From positions 2,852,001-2,916,000 of the forward strand of contig OY969805.1 of assembly GCA_963703325.1 (NCBI GenBank): 64,000 bases of DNA. Direction: 5' to 3'. The stretch's first letter is position 1. Each line of letters opens with the position of its first letter. This document shows positions 32,941 to 42,706 of this stretch, one piece after another. Under the pieces are notes generated by a model, which did no database searches, was not told the DNA's origin, and saw only the letters and a list, made by a program, of their open reading frames with translations. A program made the translations under genes and the position numbers. Origin of the DNA: Aquilonibacter sp963703325. Its GTDB lineage: Bacteria > Vulcanimicrobiota > Vulcanimicrobiia > Vulcanimicrobiales > Vulcanimicrobiaceae.

Positions 32941-34800
32941 TTATACGTAATCGGCGAGGGTCAGATCAACGTTGTGGGTCGTGCCGTCCTTGCTCTTGAC
33001 GACGAGGTGCACGACGGTTCCCGGTTCGCCCAAGAAGACGTTGCGCACGTCGCGGAGATTCAACGACGTCGAGCCGTCGAGCGAGGTGATGACTTCGCCC
33101 TTCGTGAGACCGGCTTGCGCCGCGGGCGTACCTGGCCGAACGTCGATGATCGTGATCGCACCGCCGTTGTTAAGCAGAAACACGCCGCTGCGATCCCAGT
33201 GGTCGCGCGTGGCGAATGCTGCGTTCGGCACCAACGTCATCGTGAGCTTACGATAGTCGAGCGTCAGCGAGAAGCGCTTCCATACCCCGCCTCCCACGTT
33301 TGCGCCCATGAAGGGCACGGCGAATGCGCCTTGCGTCTGCGTAGCGTAGTCGCCAACCAGATCGCGCAGCGTGAGCCCGCCGAACGAGAGTGTTTGCATG
33401 CGGCCGAGTTGACCGAGCGACGGGCCGCCGACGCCGTAGCCGTTCACACCGCTTGCGGAAAGTTTGGCCGGCACGACGCTCGGGTTTGCCTTCTCGAAGG
33501 GCGTGAACAGCGAGATCGAAGCGCGCGAGCCGGTGTCGACCGCGCAGGTCGTCGGAACGCTATCGATCGCGCACGCGAACTGCGGCTGCGTTCCGTATTG
33601 CTGAATCGGGACGATGGTCGCGCCGGCCGGAGCCGTGTATGTGCCGGGCATCTGCAGGACGACACGCTGATTCGCGTAGTCGAACGTCGTGATGAAACGC
33701 GAGATCACTTCGTAGCCGATCAAACCATCCGCCGGAAGGCCCGCGGTCATCCCGAACCCCTTGCGCACCGGGAGCACGGTAAAGACCTGGTCGGATACGG
33801 TCGCGTCGCCGACCTGCAACGTCTTGACGGTCGCAAAGCTCGAGGATTCGGTAGCGTTGCCGACGCCGTTGATTTGCGCCGATCCGCCGCCGATCGCACC
33901 AATCTCTTTGGCGACGTCGGTATCGACGATGTTGGCGCCGCCGGTGTCAAAGATGAAGTGATACGGCCCCTTGCCGTTGAGCATCACATCAAGATAGACG
34001 TGATTTTCGGAAATGCGAATCGGCACGGTTGTCTGCGTCGCACCATTTGCAATCGAGAAATCGTGCGGCGTTGATTTCGGTTTGGCGAGATGCGCCAAGC
34101 CGCCGGCCGGGTTGACCTCGACGCTAGTAGCGGTGAACGATGTGCTGTTCCCCTGGCTGCTGGTGTCAACTCGGTATGGAATCATCAACCCATGTACGGG
34201 ACGAAAATCGCTCATCGTCATGGTGGAAACAATCGGTCCCGCGATTTGGATGGTCTCTGCGGGCAGATGTGTTCCGCGATCGAACCAGACGTCGAATGGC
34301 ACTTGCGAGCCGGGCGGCGTGACGGTGAGCACGTCGTACGTCTTGCCCCGCTCGCTCTTCGTTCCGCCCCAGGCGACGGTAGCGCCGCCGTAATTTTTCG
34401 TCCAAAGATCGTAGTTGCCGAAGTACGCTTGATCGATCGTTGAAGAACGGCCGAGGACACTGCCGTCGACGATGACCAGCCCGGTCTGATCGAGATTCCA
34501 GTTCTGGCTGCCATCCCAACCGCTGCCCCCGCCAAGCGGCGGCGTCGAGAAGGTCGACGCTTCGCGTGTGCCGCCCATCTCGTTCCAGCCCTCGGCCGTC
34601 CCCGAAAGACCGACCGCGACAACCTTGCCTTTGGCGTCCACGACGTGCACCGCGCGCATGGCATACACGTGCAATGCGGCACCGGATTCTTTGATGAGGG
34701 TTACGACCCGGGGGTCGGTGCTGGACGCAAATGACGCGGCCGGCGCAAGCAAAAGCAACGCCGGCACCGCGAACGCAAGGAAAGCTCGCCGTATCTTCAT
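32941..34800 (-). CDS. Exported aspartyl protease-like protein with C-terminal PDZ domain
   Basis: This is a 619-residue protein with a signal peptide (about 1-25), a lipid-binding-like N-terminal domain (to about 235), a retropepsin/pepsin-type double lobe with DTG at 285-287 (FIFDTGGAN) and 422-424 (CAVDTGSRA), and a C-terminal PDZ domain (about 540-610, GTPAAQAGLTKGEVITSLDG). Two DTG motifs in one chain allow an intact active site. It likely acts in the periplasm. Substrate unknown. Confidence 0.82.
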   Translation of the reverse strand: MKIRRAFLAFAVPALLLLAPAASFASSTDPRVVTLIKESGAALHVYAMRAVHVVDAKGKVVAVGLSGTAEGWNEMGGTREASTFSTPPLGGGSGWDGSQNWNLDQTGLVIVDGSVLGRSSTIDQAYFGNYDLWTKNYGGATVAWGGTKSERGKTYDVLTVTPPGSQVPFDVWFDRGTHLPAETIQIAGPIVSTMTMSDFRPVHGLMIPYRVDTSSQGNSTSFTATSVEVNPAGGLAHLAKPKSTPHDFSIANGATQTTVPIRISENHVYLDVMLNGKGPYHFIFDTGGANIVDTDVAKEIGAIGGGSAQINGVGNATESSSFATVKTLQVGDATVSDQVFTVLPVRKGFGMTAGLPADGLIGYEVISRFITTFDYANQRVVLQMPGTYTAPAGATIVPIQQYGTQPQFACAIDSVPTTCAVDTGSRASISLFTPFEKANPSVVPAKLSASGVNGYGVGGPSLGQLGRMQTLSFGGLTLRDLVGDYATQTQGAFAVPFMGANVGGGVWKRFSLTLDYRKLTMTLVPNAAFATRDHWDRSGVFLLNNGGAITIIDVRPGTPAAQAGLTKGEVITSLDGSTSLNLRDVRNVFLGEPGTVVHLVVKSKDGTTHNVDLTLADYV

Positions 34801-34836
34801 GCCTACCGATACGAGCGAGACGACGCTAATGTTTCG

Positions 34837-36648
34837 CTAGGTCGGCGGGTTGGGATCGCCCAGGGCCTTGGCCATCGCGCGGTAGATGTTGAGCCGCCCG
34901 CAGCCTTGGTGCGGATCGCTAATGTTGTCGGCGGTGCTACACAGCAAGTTGTACATTGCTGTCGGCGTTTGATAGCTCGAACTTACCGAGAGAATCAATG
35001 CGGCAGCGCCGGCAACGTGCGGCGTCGCCATCGAGGTTCCCGCGATCAGCGTGCGGCAATTTCCGTTCTCGCCGTACTCAGTGCTTGCCGCGCAGTTGCC
35101 CTCGAAGCTCGTGTCGGAGGGCGACGACATGAACGGCGTCGAGGTCCAGATGTTCTCGATCCAGTGCAGATAGTCGGTGCTGGTCGATGACAAGTCCGCG
35201 TTCGACGGGTCGCCGCCCGGCGCGACCAGCCCCCACGAGGCGACGCTGTTCGCCGTGTTCACGCTCCCGTATTGCGAGTAGCTAGTGACATACTCCGATC
35301 CGGTGCTTGCGCCGCTGTTGGTGCCGTTGGTCTGGCCGTCTTCGTATCCGCTTGCGCCGACGGCGATCACGCCCGCGTCGCAGGCGGGCGCGCTGACGCC
35401 CTCGCCCGCGCCGTCGCTAGCGTAGTTGCCGGACGCCGCAACCACGATCACGTTGTGTGCGATTGCGTTCGCGATCGCGTTTCCTTCGACCGGGTCTTCG
35501 TCCACGCCCGGTGAAGTGCAGCCATTGTTGTCGGTGTCGCTGATCGTCTCGCCTACGCTCATGCTGATCACGTTCGCGCCATTTGCCACCGCATCGTCAA
35601 TTGCGCTCGCAATATCGGTGTCGGTGGCTCCGCATTGGGGATCGGTCGCTTCGTTTGGGTTACCCGGTACGCAGTTATCGTCCGGCGTCGGGAAGACGCG
35701 ATAGAGCATCAACGACACGTTGCCGGCGTCGCCGACGAAGCCGTAATCATTCTTAGCGTTAGCGACCGCAATGCCGGTTACGTCGGTGCCATGGCCGTCG
35801 CCGTCGGTCACGAAGGTCCCGGTGCTTTGCGTATACGGCGCGGTGTTGCTAGTGACGAAGCATTCGGTGCGAGCGATCGAGTCGAGCTTCACCTCGGGAT
35901 GCGTGACGTCTTCGCCGGTGTCGATGATCGCGAGCTTGACGTTGGTCGAGCCGAGCGCATTCGCATTTACTTTGCCGCTGCCGTTACCCGGTTGCGAATA
36001 GCCCAAGGCGTGTTCGAGCTGCACGATGTGCATGTCCCACTGCCCGCCGGTGTTCTAGGTTTGATAAAGGGGCGCCGTCGCGCCGCCGGCCGCATAGCCG
36101 ACGAAGTACGGATCGTTGCCGTTATAGGGCGCGCTGACTGCGAGCGGGGACAAACGACGTGATTGGCTGACGGCGATGACGCCGGGCGTCGAGCGCAACG
36201 TCGATTCGACTTGCGCGATATTTGACGAGGACACACTGAGTAAGCGCGTCGCAACGCCGGTTGCGGGATAATCGAATTCGCGGATCTTGCTCACGCCTAG
36301 GGATGCAACGCGTCCGTCGATCGTCGCGGCAGGGTTTGCAATCGCGCTCGTGCGATACGCCACGGCGAGCACCGGTAATGTGGCTGTGCTTACCGATCCG
36401 CGATAGGAGCGACGCGTTTCGGATGCAGCGCCACCGGTCGCGCGTTGGCCCGAAGCATTCAGGCTTTCGTCCGACGACGGGCAGGTATACACCGATGCGA
36501 TCGTTCCCGGCGTCGATGTCGATGTCGGCGTTGGCGTCGAGTTCATCGGCGGTGTACTGCTGCCGCCGCCCCCGCCACCACAGGCGGCAAGCGGAATCAT
36601 CAGTAGCGCGGCCGTCAGCGACGCGCCCAAGCGAGCAAGCGAAATCAA
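34837..36648 (-). pseudogene. S8 (subtilisin) peptidase lipoprotein gene with in-frame TAG stop
   Basis: Two open segments in one frame are separated by TAG at 36057-36055. The upstream 197 codons encode a lipoprotein signal (LAAC plus six glycines), a Thr-Pro linker and an I9-like propeptide. After the stop the frame reads NTGGQWDMHIVQLEHALGY, where S8 peptidases of this type continue from propeptide into the catalytic domain. That domain is intact: Asp in LAIIDTGED, His in DGHGTDV, Ser in GTSMATPHVAGAA. Without the stop the product would be about 603 aa. A nonsense mutation, sequence error or readthrough are possible; an internal ATG at 36033 lacks any signal peptide. Confidence 0.75.
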
Positions 36649-36708
36649 GGTGGGTCCCCTTTGCGATTCGAGTCTAACGCAAGAACGTGAAGTGGCGCTG
36701 TGAGTGTT

Positions 36709-37965
36709 TCATGAGAATCTGCGACTTAACAGACGCCATACAAGACCAAGCGCCATCACGCTTGCGCGACGCTGCACCGCGTCGCGATCGCCGCGAAAGT
36801 TGAAATGAAAGGTATGCGTCTCTCCTTCGACATCCGTCGCAAACCATACTAAGCCCACCGGTTTCTCGGCCGTACCGCCGTCAGGGCCGGCGATGCCCGT
36901 GGTCGCGATTGCGTACGAGGTGCCGAGACGTTTGCGCGCGCCGCGCGCCATTTCGATAGCCGTTTCCTCGCTCACGGCGCCGAAGCGTTCCAGCGTCGCC
37001 TCGCTTACACCAAGCTCCGCGATTTTGACCGCGTTGTCGTAGGCGACGATGCCGCCGAGAAAACTGCGCGACGCGCCGGGTACCGCGGTCAGGGCCGCCG
37101 CGATTCGGCCGCCGGTACACGACTCGGCCACCGCGATCGTCTGACCGTTCGGCTGCAGCAATGCGTGGACGGCAGCGGCCAGCGTCGTATCATCGGCGCC
37201 GAAGATAAAACCGTCCAGCCGTTCGCGCACCTGCGCCTCGAGCGGCGCGAGCATCGTCTGTGCTTCTTCGGCCGAGCGCGCCTTCGCCATGATCTTCACG
37301 TCGCATAGTCCCTCGTGTGCAAGCACGGCGATCTTCGGGTTCTCGCCGGCGCGAAACAGGTCGTCGATGCGATGGTCGATCTCGGATTCACCGAGGTTGA
37401 CCGTGTGCAGAACGCGCGTGTAGATCCCATCGACGATCGCGTAACGTTCGCGTAAGAATGGAATTAAGAGTTCGGTGAGCATCGGACGCATCTCGCGCGG
37501 TACGCCCGGCATGCAGGCGATGAATTTTCCGCTCGAACCAAAGGCAACGAAGCCCGGAGCGGTACCGCGCGGGTTCTCCAGCACGAGACTCCCGCGCGGC
37601 ACGTACGCCTGTTTGCGATTGTTCTCACGCATCTCCCGCCCGATGTGTGCAAAGAATTCTTGCATTTGCTTAAGAGATGGCTCGTGCAATTCCAAATCAA
37701 GACCGAGCGCATCATTTGCTGCTTCCTTGGTGAGGTCATCGACCGTCGGACCGAGGCCGCCTGTGGTAATAACGCCGTCGACGCGCTCGAGTGCGGCGCG
37801 CATCGCACTTGCAATGCGGGCGCGATTGTCACCGATCGCGTGCGTGCCGTACACGTCGATGCCGGCCGATGCGAGCGATTGCGCGACGAAAACGGTGTTC
37901 GTGTCGGTCAATTGACCGAGCAGCAGCTCCGTCCCAACCGCGATGAGTTCAACTGAGAGGGGCAT
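36709..37965 (-). CDS. cinA: CinA: competence/damage-inducible protein, NMN deamidase-type
   Basis: The 418-residue protein from ATG 37965 has the MoaB-like N-terminal domain (GTELLLGQLTDTNT, GGLGPTVDDLTKEA) and the C-terminal PncC-type domain with AVAESCTGGRIAAALT and TTGIAGPDGG. CinA recycles nicotinamide mononucleotide and hydrolyses ADP-ribose. It ends the operon that also carries a split NAD synthetase, so NAD metabolism is a shared theme. It overlaps the Met8-like gene by 17 bases. Confidence 0.92.
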   Translation of the reverse strand: MPLSVELIAVGTELLLGQLTDTNTVFVAQSLASAGIDVYGTHAIGDNRARIASAMRAALERVDGVITTGGLGPTVDDLTKEAANDALGLDLELHEPSLKQMQEFFAHIGREMRENNRKQAYVPRGSLVLENPRGTAPGFVAFGSSGKFIACMPGVPREMRPMLTELLIPFLRERYAIVDGIYTRVLHTVNLGESEIDHRIDDLFRAGENPKIAVLAHEGLCDVKIMAKARSAEEAQTMLAPLEAQVRERLDGFIFGADDTTLAAAVHALLQPNGQTIAVAESCTGGRIAAALTAVPGASRSFLGGIVAYDNAVKIAELGVSEATLERFGAVSEETAIEMARGARKRLGTSYAIATTGIAGPDGGTAEKPVGLVWFATDVEGETHTFHFNFRGDRDAVQRRASVMALGLVWRLLSRRFS

Positions 37966-38521
37966 CAAACCACGACGGATAGCTGAAGTGCACGTCGGCA
38001 TCAAAACCTTCGGCCGCCTCGATCATCGCCGCGCGGCGTTCTGCCGCGTGCTCTGGTCCAGGCTTCGCGCGCTGCATCGTCGCCTTCATCTCGCCAAGGC
38101 GTTCGACGAAGCGCGCAAACCGCGTATCCATCGCTGCCTGCAGACGCGCTTTGAGGATCTTGCCGACCCGCGGCGCGCGGCCGCTGGTAGCGATCGCAAT
38201 GCGCACCGGACCCGCTTTGGCAATCGCGGTCATCGCAACGAAGCCGAACTTGGGCTGATCGATACAACAGAGCAGAAATTTGTGCTGGTCGGCCAGCGCG
38301 CGCAGGCGCGCCGAAAGCCCTTCGTCTTGCGGTGTGGAGATCACAAAGTAGGCGTCGATCACGTCGTCGTCTCGCAGCGCGGATGGATCCTGAATCCACC
38401 GGACGTCGGCACCCGATTCGCGCAGCGCCTCCGCTTTGTCGATCGCTTCGCGGTCGCCGGCCTCACCGATTACCACGCAGGGGCGTCCCACCAGATTGAG
38501 ACTCACCGGGAAAAACGCCAT
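37949..38521 (-). CDS. Met8/CysG-N-type siroheme synthase domain (precorrin-2 dehydrogenase-like)
   Basis: This 190-residue protein matches the CysG N-terminal family, which oxidises precorrin-2 with NAD on the way to siroheme. The middle shows CIDQPKFGFVAMTAIAKAGP and IAIATSGRAPRVGKIL, as in the family. The usual glycine-rich NAD loop GGGxVA is replaced by VVIGEAGDREA, so NAD binding may differ. Start ATG shares its A with the nadE stop (TGATG). Siroheme serves sulfite or nitrite reductases; none is in the window. Confidence 0.75.
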   Translation of the reverse strand: MAFFPVSLNLVGRPCVVIGEAGDREAIDKAEALRESGADVRWIQDPSALRDDDVIDAYFVISTPQDEGLSARLRALADQHKFLLCCIDQPKFGFVAMTAIAKAGPVRIAIATSGRAPRVGKILKARLQAAMDTRFARFVERLGEMKATMQRAKPGPEHAAERRAAMIEAAEGFDADVHFSYPSWFDAPLS

Positions 38522-39372
38522 CAGTAGTCGACCGGACGCAGATAGAATTCGTTGATCGCCGTGTTCGTCAGCATCGCGGTGGTTGGGAGATGCCGCTTCC
38601 AGTGCGTGGAGTCGACCCGGCGGCGCACGAGCGTAACGTCGCGCGCGTCGAAGCCGCGCTCGATGAGCTGCGCGTCGCTATACCCTAACAGCAGCTGCGC
38701 CAGGATCGCGTCCGCATGCGCATAGGTGATGCCGAGATCGCCCTCGTCGGTCTGGTCGGCTTCGAGATCGGCGCTGGGCGCTTTGTCGATCAATGCCTGC
38801 GGCACGCCGAGATAGCGCGCCAGTGCCCACACTTGCGTCTTGAAGAGATCGCCGAGCGGATTGACCGGCGGCGTGTCGTCGGCGTGCCAGGTAAAGTAGC
38901 CCAACAGCCGTTCCGTTTTGTTGCCGGTGCCGATCGGCAGCGCGTCGAGTTTGGCGGATTGATCGAAGAGCACGACCATGCGGGTGCGCGCCATCACGTT
39001 TCCACGGCGGCGCGCATCGGCATCCGGCTCGAATTGCAAGTAGCCTTGCACGGCATCGGTGATCTCGATCGTGCGCGCGTGGATGCCGAGCGCATCGATC
39101 ACTCGTTGCGCGTCGGCAAGGCTCGCCGGACTCGACGACTTGTAGGGCATGCGAAAGGCGTAGACGTTCTCCGCACCGAGCGCGCGCGCACACAAATACG
39201 CGGTAACGGCGGAATCGACGCCGCCCGAGAGACCGATGACAGCGCGCCCGATCCCGCGGCGCTCGATCAATTCATCGCGCAAGAACGCTTCGAGCCAGCG
39301 CGTGGCGACCTCGGGATTGATGGGCGGCGGCTGCTGCAGCGCCGCCGTGCTTTCGCGGATGACGGTCAGCAC
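38521..39372 (-). CDS. nadE: NAD+ synthetase, ammonia-channelling subunit
   Basis: NadE amidates nicotinic acid adenine dinucleotide. The 283-residue protein has the PP-loop SGGVDS at 49-54, the GTGNKTERLLGYFTWHAD segment and ADLEADQTDEGDLG near the active site. It lacks a glutaminase domain, but the preceding gene encodes one as a separate nitrilase-fold protein and the two overlap by one base. Start is GTG 39372. Confidence 0.92.
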   Translation of the reverse strand: MLTVIRESTAALQQPPPINPEVATRWLEAFLRDELIERRGIGRAVIGLSGGVDSAVTAYLCARALGAENVYAFRMPYKSSSPASLADAQRVIDALGIHARTIEITDAVQGYLQFEPDADARRRGNVMARTRMVVLFDQSAKLDALPIGTGNKTERLLGYFTWHADDTPPVNPLGDLFKTQVWALARYLGVPQALIDKAPSADLEADQTDEGDLGITYAHADAILAQLLLGYSDAQLIERGFDARDVTLVRRRVDSTHWKRHLPTTAMLTNTAINEFYLRPVDY

Positions 39373-40244
39373 TACGGTCGTCCCTTCGGCAGCGGCAGTT
39401 CGTCGTCGAGCAACAGGTCGGGAAGTACCGCGCCCAAATCACCCAGCAGCGGCAGGGACGCGCGCGCAAGATCCGCCTCGCGCAAATCGATCGTTCCGCT
39501 CACGACACATTCCCCGATTTCCGGCGCCTTCACGGTCACGTGGCCGCGTGGATCGATGATGCACGACGACCCAGTCATGCCTTTGCCGCCTTCGAATCCG
39601 GTGAGCCCGGCGTAGAGCACGTACACGCCATGTTCGGTGGCGCTAGCGCGCAAAATCTCGCGCCAATGCGTGATCGACGTCAATTCGCTGTCGCCCTCGA
39701 TACCGCGGCCCGGCGCAGCCGACGGCACGAGTAGCACGCGCGCGCCTTTGATCGCGGCAATGGTTGGCATGATCGCATGCCAGACATCCTCGCAAATCAA
39801 CATCGCCATGCGCCCGATGCGCGTTTCGAACGTTTGCAGGCGCCGGCCGCGCGAAAGAAACCGCTCTTCGTCGAACATCCCGTAGGTCGGCAAGAACATC
39901 TTGCGGTGCACGTGCACGATCTCGTGACCCTTCGCTCCAACGCGCAAGTAGAGCGCGCTGTTGTAGTACGTGCCGTCATCGTTTTCGTAAAATCCGCAGC
40001 ACAGCTCGACGTCACGATCGCCCGCGCCCTCGCGCCACGCGCGCGCCAAGTCGGTCGCAAAGGCTTTCGCCGTTTGCGCTAAGTCGTACACGGCACCCTC
40101 GAGAAAATACCCGGTCATCGCGGCTTCGGGAAGCACGATCAGGTCGGGCGTGCCTTCCTGCGCGATTTGCGCGAAGGCTTCGCTCGTCTGGGCTAGATTT
40201 TCGCGATAGCGTCCTTTAGCCGGCTTGACTTGAATGAGGCGCAC
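39372..40244 (-). CDS. Carbon-nitrogen hydrolase, probable glutaminase subunit for NadE
   Basis: The 290-residue nitrilase-fold protein has the triad Glu40 (LPEAAMTG), Lys115 (HRKMFLPTYG) and Cys151 (LICEDVWHA). The PTYGMFDEERFF-like loop is typical of the glutamine amidotransferase domain of NAD synthetase. Being coupled to nadE by a one-base overlap, it likely hydrolyses glutamine and delivers ammonia to it. The start is taken as GTG 40244 (VRLIQVKPAKG); the frame extends to 40346 but overlaps the upstream gene without conserved residues. Confidence 0.83.
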   Translation of the reverse strand: MRLIQVKPAKGRYRENLAQTSEAFAQIAQEGTPDLIVLPEAAMTGYFLEGAVYDLAQTAKAFATDLARAWREGAGDRDVELCCGFYENDDGTYYNSALYLRVGAKGHEIVHVHRKMFLPTYGMFDEERFLSRGRRLQTFETRIGRMAMLICEDVWHAIMPTIAAIKGARVLLVPSAAPGRGIEGDSELTSITHWREILRASATEHGVYVLYAGLTGFEGGKGMTGSSCIIDPRGHVTVKAPEIGECVVSGTIDLREADLARASLPLLGDLGAVLPDLLLDDELPLPKGRP

Positions 40245-40272
40245 GTCGTAGTGCGCCGGCGAACGCTCGCCG

Positions 40273-41709
40273 TTAGCCCGGGCCGGCACTGGTTGCCAAT
40301 TCGATCTGTTGATCGACCGGCTCGCGTAGACCGCACTGCATAGCACACTCTTCCGCCGGATAGGTCCAAATCTCCGCCAATGTCGGGTGAAGATGCGGAA
40401 TCCGCATGAACTGCTCGACGGTCGCCTTGTAGCTCATCGCGACGATGACCTCGTGAATCAACTCCGACCCCTGCGGGCCGATGATCGAGGCGCCCAAGAT
40501 CTCGCCGGTGACGAGGCGTGACATCATCTTCACGAAGCCGCGCGTTTGGTTGAGGGTCATCGCCTTACCGTGCTCGGCGAAACTGTAGCGGCCGACGCAG
40601 TGCTGGATACCGGCGGCGTTGAGTTCCTTCTCCGACATGCCGACGTGCGCGACTTGCGGTTCGGTGAAAATCGTGTGCGCGCTCACGATCGAGTAGTCGG
40701 CTTCCTCGCTATCGGCCTTCACCGCGTTGCGCGCCGCGATCTCGCCTTGATAAATCGCGACGTGGACAAGCGGGTAGTCGCCGGTGACGTCGCCGACGGC
40801 AAAGATATGCGGCCGGCTGGTACGCAGCGTCTTGTCGACCGCGATGCCATTGATTTCATCGTAGGCGACTCCCGCCGTTGTGAGGCTGAGCCCTTCGACA
40901 TTGGGTAGGCGCCCCAGCGCAAAGAATATCTCCTCGACGACCAATTCGTGCTTCTCGCCGTTGAGGATATAGTGCACGACCTTGCGCGGACCGCGCTTCT
41001 CGACGCGTGCGACGTGCGTATGCGCGATCACGTGAATACCGTCTTCGCGGAAATACGTCGTCAGCGCATCGCCGATATCGTCATCAGCCGACGTCAGCAG
41101 ATGATTGCTGCGGATCAGCATCGTCGTCTTTGCGCCCATGCGTGCGAGGAACTGCCCGAGTTCACAGGCCGAGTAGCCACCGCCAAGGACGGCAACCGAC
41201 GTCGGAATGCTCTCCAGTTCGAGCACCGAGTCACTGTCGAGGTAGCCGGTTTCTTCCAAACCGGGAATGCGCGCGGGTGCGACCGAGCTGCCGGTAGCGA
41301 TGACGAACGAACGCGCCTTGAGATGGATGTCCTCGCCCACCGCGACCGTGCCGTCAGAGACAAACGTCGCATGTCCTTGGTAGAGCGGAAACGTCTCGAT
41401 GCCCTCGATCCGGAAATCAGCGAATTCCTTGACCAGCGTGCGTTTGCGCGCCGCGATGAACGGCATGTCCGCGCCGATGGTTCCGTTGATGCGAACCCCC
41501 AGCGCGCTCGAGTCGCGCGCCGCCTGCAGCGCATCGCTCGACGCCAAGAAGGCTTTGCTGGGCATGCAGCCGCGCAGAATGCACAGGCCACCGAGCGGGC
41601 CATGATCGACGAGCGCGACGCTCGCTCCAAGGTCGCGCGCGGTTCGCGCCGCGGCATAGCCGCCCGACCCCGCACCAACAACGACGAGATCGTATTCGAA
41701 TGTTTGCAT
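40273..41709 (-). CDS. Dihydrolipoamide dehydrogenase-like flavoprotein disulfide reductase
   Basis: This 478-residue FAD enzyme has the FAD loop VVVGAGSGGYAAARTA, the redox disulfide C43-C48 in GGLCILRGCMPSKAF, an NAD(P) loop VLGGGYSACELGQFLARMG, the ATGD-like FAVGDVTGD and the C-terminal HLHPTLAEIWTYPAEE with the active-site His. It could be a lipoamide dehydrogenase, a mercuric-reductase-like or other pyridine-nucleotide disulfide oxidoreductase. No 2-oxoacid dehydrogenase genes are nearby, so the partner is unknown. It follows glpX by 2 bases. Confidence 0.87.
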   Translation of the reverse strand: MQTFEYDLVVVGAGSGGYAAARTARDLGASVALVDHGPLGGLCILRGCMPSKAFLASSDALQAARDSSALGVRINGTIGADMPFIAARKRTLVKEFADFRIEGIETFPLYQGHATFVSDGTVAVGEDIHLKARSFVIATGSSVAPARIPGLEETGYLDSDSVLELESIPTSVAVLGGGYSACELGQFLARMGAKTTMLIRSNHLLTSADDDIGDALTTYFREDGIHVIAHTHVARVEKRGPRKVVHYILNGEKHELVVEEIFFALGRLPNVEGLSLTTAGVAYDEINGIAVDKTLRTSRPHIFAVGDVTGDYPLVHVAIYQGEIAARNAVKADSEEADYSIVSAHTIFTEPQVAHVGMSEKELNAAGIQHCVGRYSFAEHGKAMTLNQTRGFVKMMSRLVTGEILGASIIGPQGSELIHEVIVAMSYKATVEQFMRIPHLHPTLAEIWTYPAEECAMQCGLREPVDQQIELATSAGPG

Positions 41710-41711
41710 AG

Positions 41712-42656
41712 TTAGCGGCTCGGGCGTGCTCCTAGTCGATGGACCGATTCGATAAAGCGGACGGTACCGTTGGCGTGAACGAGGATCGAGTGCGTCCGGG
41801 CGTGATTACCGAAAAACCGCACGCCGCGCACCAAATCGCCGTCCGTAATACCGGTCGCGCAGAAAATCACGCTATCGCTCTTCACAAGATCATCAATCGT
41901 TAAAACCCGGTCGAGGTTGCCGAATCCCATTGCGACCGCACGGTCGGCTTCCTCTTGATTGCGCGGCTCCAGGCGGCCCATGAAGTTTCCACCCAGGCAC
42001 TTGATGGCCGCCGCGGCCAGCACGCCTTCGGGGGCGCCGCCCGTTCCCATGGCCACGTGAATGCCGGTGGTTTCGATCGCGGTCGCGATACACGCGTCGA
42101 CGTCGCCGTCGGAGATCAGCTTGATGCGGGCGCCGGCATCGCGTACTTCCTTGATCAAGTCGGCGTGACGCGGCCGATCGAGAATCACGACGCACACGTC
42201 GCCGAGCGGCTTCTCGAGGGCATTGGCGACGGCTTCCAGGTTCTCGCGAACCGGCGCGTCGATGTGCACGAAGGGCGCAGCCTTTGGTCCGACCGCGAGC
42301 TTCTTCATATATGAGTCGGGTGCGTGCAACAGACCGCCACGCTCGGAGATCGCCATGACGGCAATCGAGTTGGGCAGTCCGTTTGCGACCAGGTTGGTCC
42401 CCTCGACCGGGTCGACCGCAATATCGACCTCGAATCCTCCCCGTCCAACCTCTTCGCCGATGAACAACATCGGTGCTTCGTCGCGTTCACCTTCGCCGAT
42501 CACGATGCGACCGGCGATGTCCATCTCGCCGAGCGCTTCGCGCATTTTCTCCACGGCGGCTCCATCGGCGGCGTCGCGCTCCCCGCGTCCCATCCAACGC
42601 GATGCGGCCAGCGCCGCACTCTCGGTGACCTTGACGAAATCGAGGGAGTTGACCAT
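41712..42656 (-). CDS. glpX: Class II fructose-1,6-bisphosphatase
   Basis: The 314-residue enzyme shows GlpX features: MVNSLDFVKVTESAALAASRWMGRG at the start region, IGEGERDEAPMLFIGEEVG, DIAVDPVEGTNLVANG (metal site) and GTGGAPEGVLAAAAIKCLGG. It catalyses the gluconeogenic step from fructose-1,6-bisphosphate to fructose-6-phosphate. ATG 42656 gives the canonical start. It heads the minus-strand operon to cinA and is divergent from the glycosyltransferase operon with a 50-base gap. Confidence 0.94.
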   Translation of the reverse strand: MVNSLDFVKVTESAALAASRWMGRGERDAADGAAVEKMREALGEMDIAGRIVIGEGERDEAPMLFIGEEVGRGGFEVDIAVDPVEGTNLVANGLPNSIAVMAISERGGLLHAPDSYMKKLAVGPKAAPFVHIDAPVRENLEAVANALEKPLGDVCVVILDRPRHADLIKEVRDAGARIKLISDGDVDACIATAIETTGIHVAMGTGGAPEGVLAAAAIKCLGGNFMGRLEPRNQEEADRAVAMGFGNLDRVLTIDDLVKSDSVIFCATGITDGDLVRGVRFFGNHARTHSILVHANGTVRFIESVHRLGARPSR

Positions 42657-42706
42657 GCCCCCGGCTCTACAAGGGAACCCACACGATTCCTTTAAGAAAT
42701 GTCGCC

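Noticed and set aside
36055..36057. TAG as a recoded sense codon genome-wide
   Set aside because: TAG is the normal terminator of recO, pyrG, rseP, frr and other intact genes in the window, so global amber reassignment does not fit.
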